From the NCBI GenBank assembly GCA_026785865.1, contig JAJAZG010000110.1, positions 1 to 5,323 on the forward strand: a stretch of DNA of 5,323 nt, in the 5' to 3' direction. The notes under the pieces were generated by a model that was given only the letters and a program-made list of their open reading frames with translations, was not told where the DNA came from and did no database searches. Source of the DNA: Pseudanabaena sp. CAN_BIN31. GTDB taxonomy: Bacteria > Cyanobacteriota > Cyanobacteriia > Pseudanabaenales > Pseudanabaenaceae. Each line of letters begins with the position of its first letter. The first letter of the stretch is position 1. The translations under genes were made by a program, and so were the position numbers. Positions 5,258 to 5,323 of the stretch are shown here, one piece after another.

Positions 5258-5323
5258 TTATAGGTAGTGTTTTAAAGCCTCTAATTTGAGAGCCAAACCA
5301 CCATCTATAGCGTAGTTTTTAAC
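5258..5323 (-). CDS. Possible C-terminal fragment of a gene continuing past the window
   Basis: Read from the right edge on the minus strand, one frame stays open for 21 codons and ends at TAA (5258-5260). It gives a tail containing YAIDGGLALKLEALKHYL. The two other minus-strand frames have stops within the first six or so codons. The composition looks protein-like, with an amphipathic Leu/Lys pattern, and the position 187 bp before the 397-aa gene would suit an upstream neighbour. A run this short can occur by chance, and I recognise no family. Confidence 0.25.
   Translation of the reverse strand, partial: VKNYAIDGGLALKLEALKHYL

Overview
The window looks like a cyanobacterial chromosome. 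The leading clues are NdhM, a subunit of NDH-1 known only from oxygenic phototrophs, next to a DUF2996 protein typical of cyanobacteria and plastids. The octamer GCGATCGC (HIP1, the highly iterated palindrome of cyanobacteria) occurs at least nine times in 5.3 kb, where under one is expected by chance. The AT-rich intergenic regions with long perfect hairpins that have GC-rich tips resemble filamentous Pseudanabaena-type genomes, but that placement is recollection, not a search result.

Layout. Positions 1-271 are non-coding and hold two long inverted repeats. Two plus-strand genes follow, 37 bp apart: ndhM (272-622) and a DUF2996 gene (660-1067). A 15-bp perfect hairpin (1069-1101) separates them from a convergent minus-strand block, and the stop codon of the last minus-strand gene lies inside this hairpin. 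Read in its own direction, the minus-strand block runs from the right edge leftwards. It holds a possible gene tail at 5258-5323, a 397-aa protein with three peptidoglycan-binding domains (3877-5070), and an intergenic hairpin (3781-3839). Next come a 597-aa protein with six peptidoglycan-binding domains (1895-3688) and, only 5 bp further, a 264-aa membrane-anchored TPR-like protein (1095-1889).

How the genes may work together. ndhM and the DUF2996 gene are probably co-transcribed and belong to the photosynthetic or respiratory electron-transport side. The minus-strand block is a cell-envelope block: two paralogous, non-catalytic peptidoglycan-binding proteins and a membrane-anchored helical-repeat protein that appears translationally coupled to the larger one. 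Both peptidoglycan-binding proteins begin with the same short motif (MELLAYI and MELAAYI) ahead of a cytoplasmic stretch and a late hydrophobic export or anchor segment. This motif also fixes the start of the 397-aa protein. I see no CRISPR array, RNA gene, transposase or defence system. The most interesting material is the shared N-terminal motif, the patchwork homogenisation of the domain repeats, and the hairpin family.
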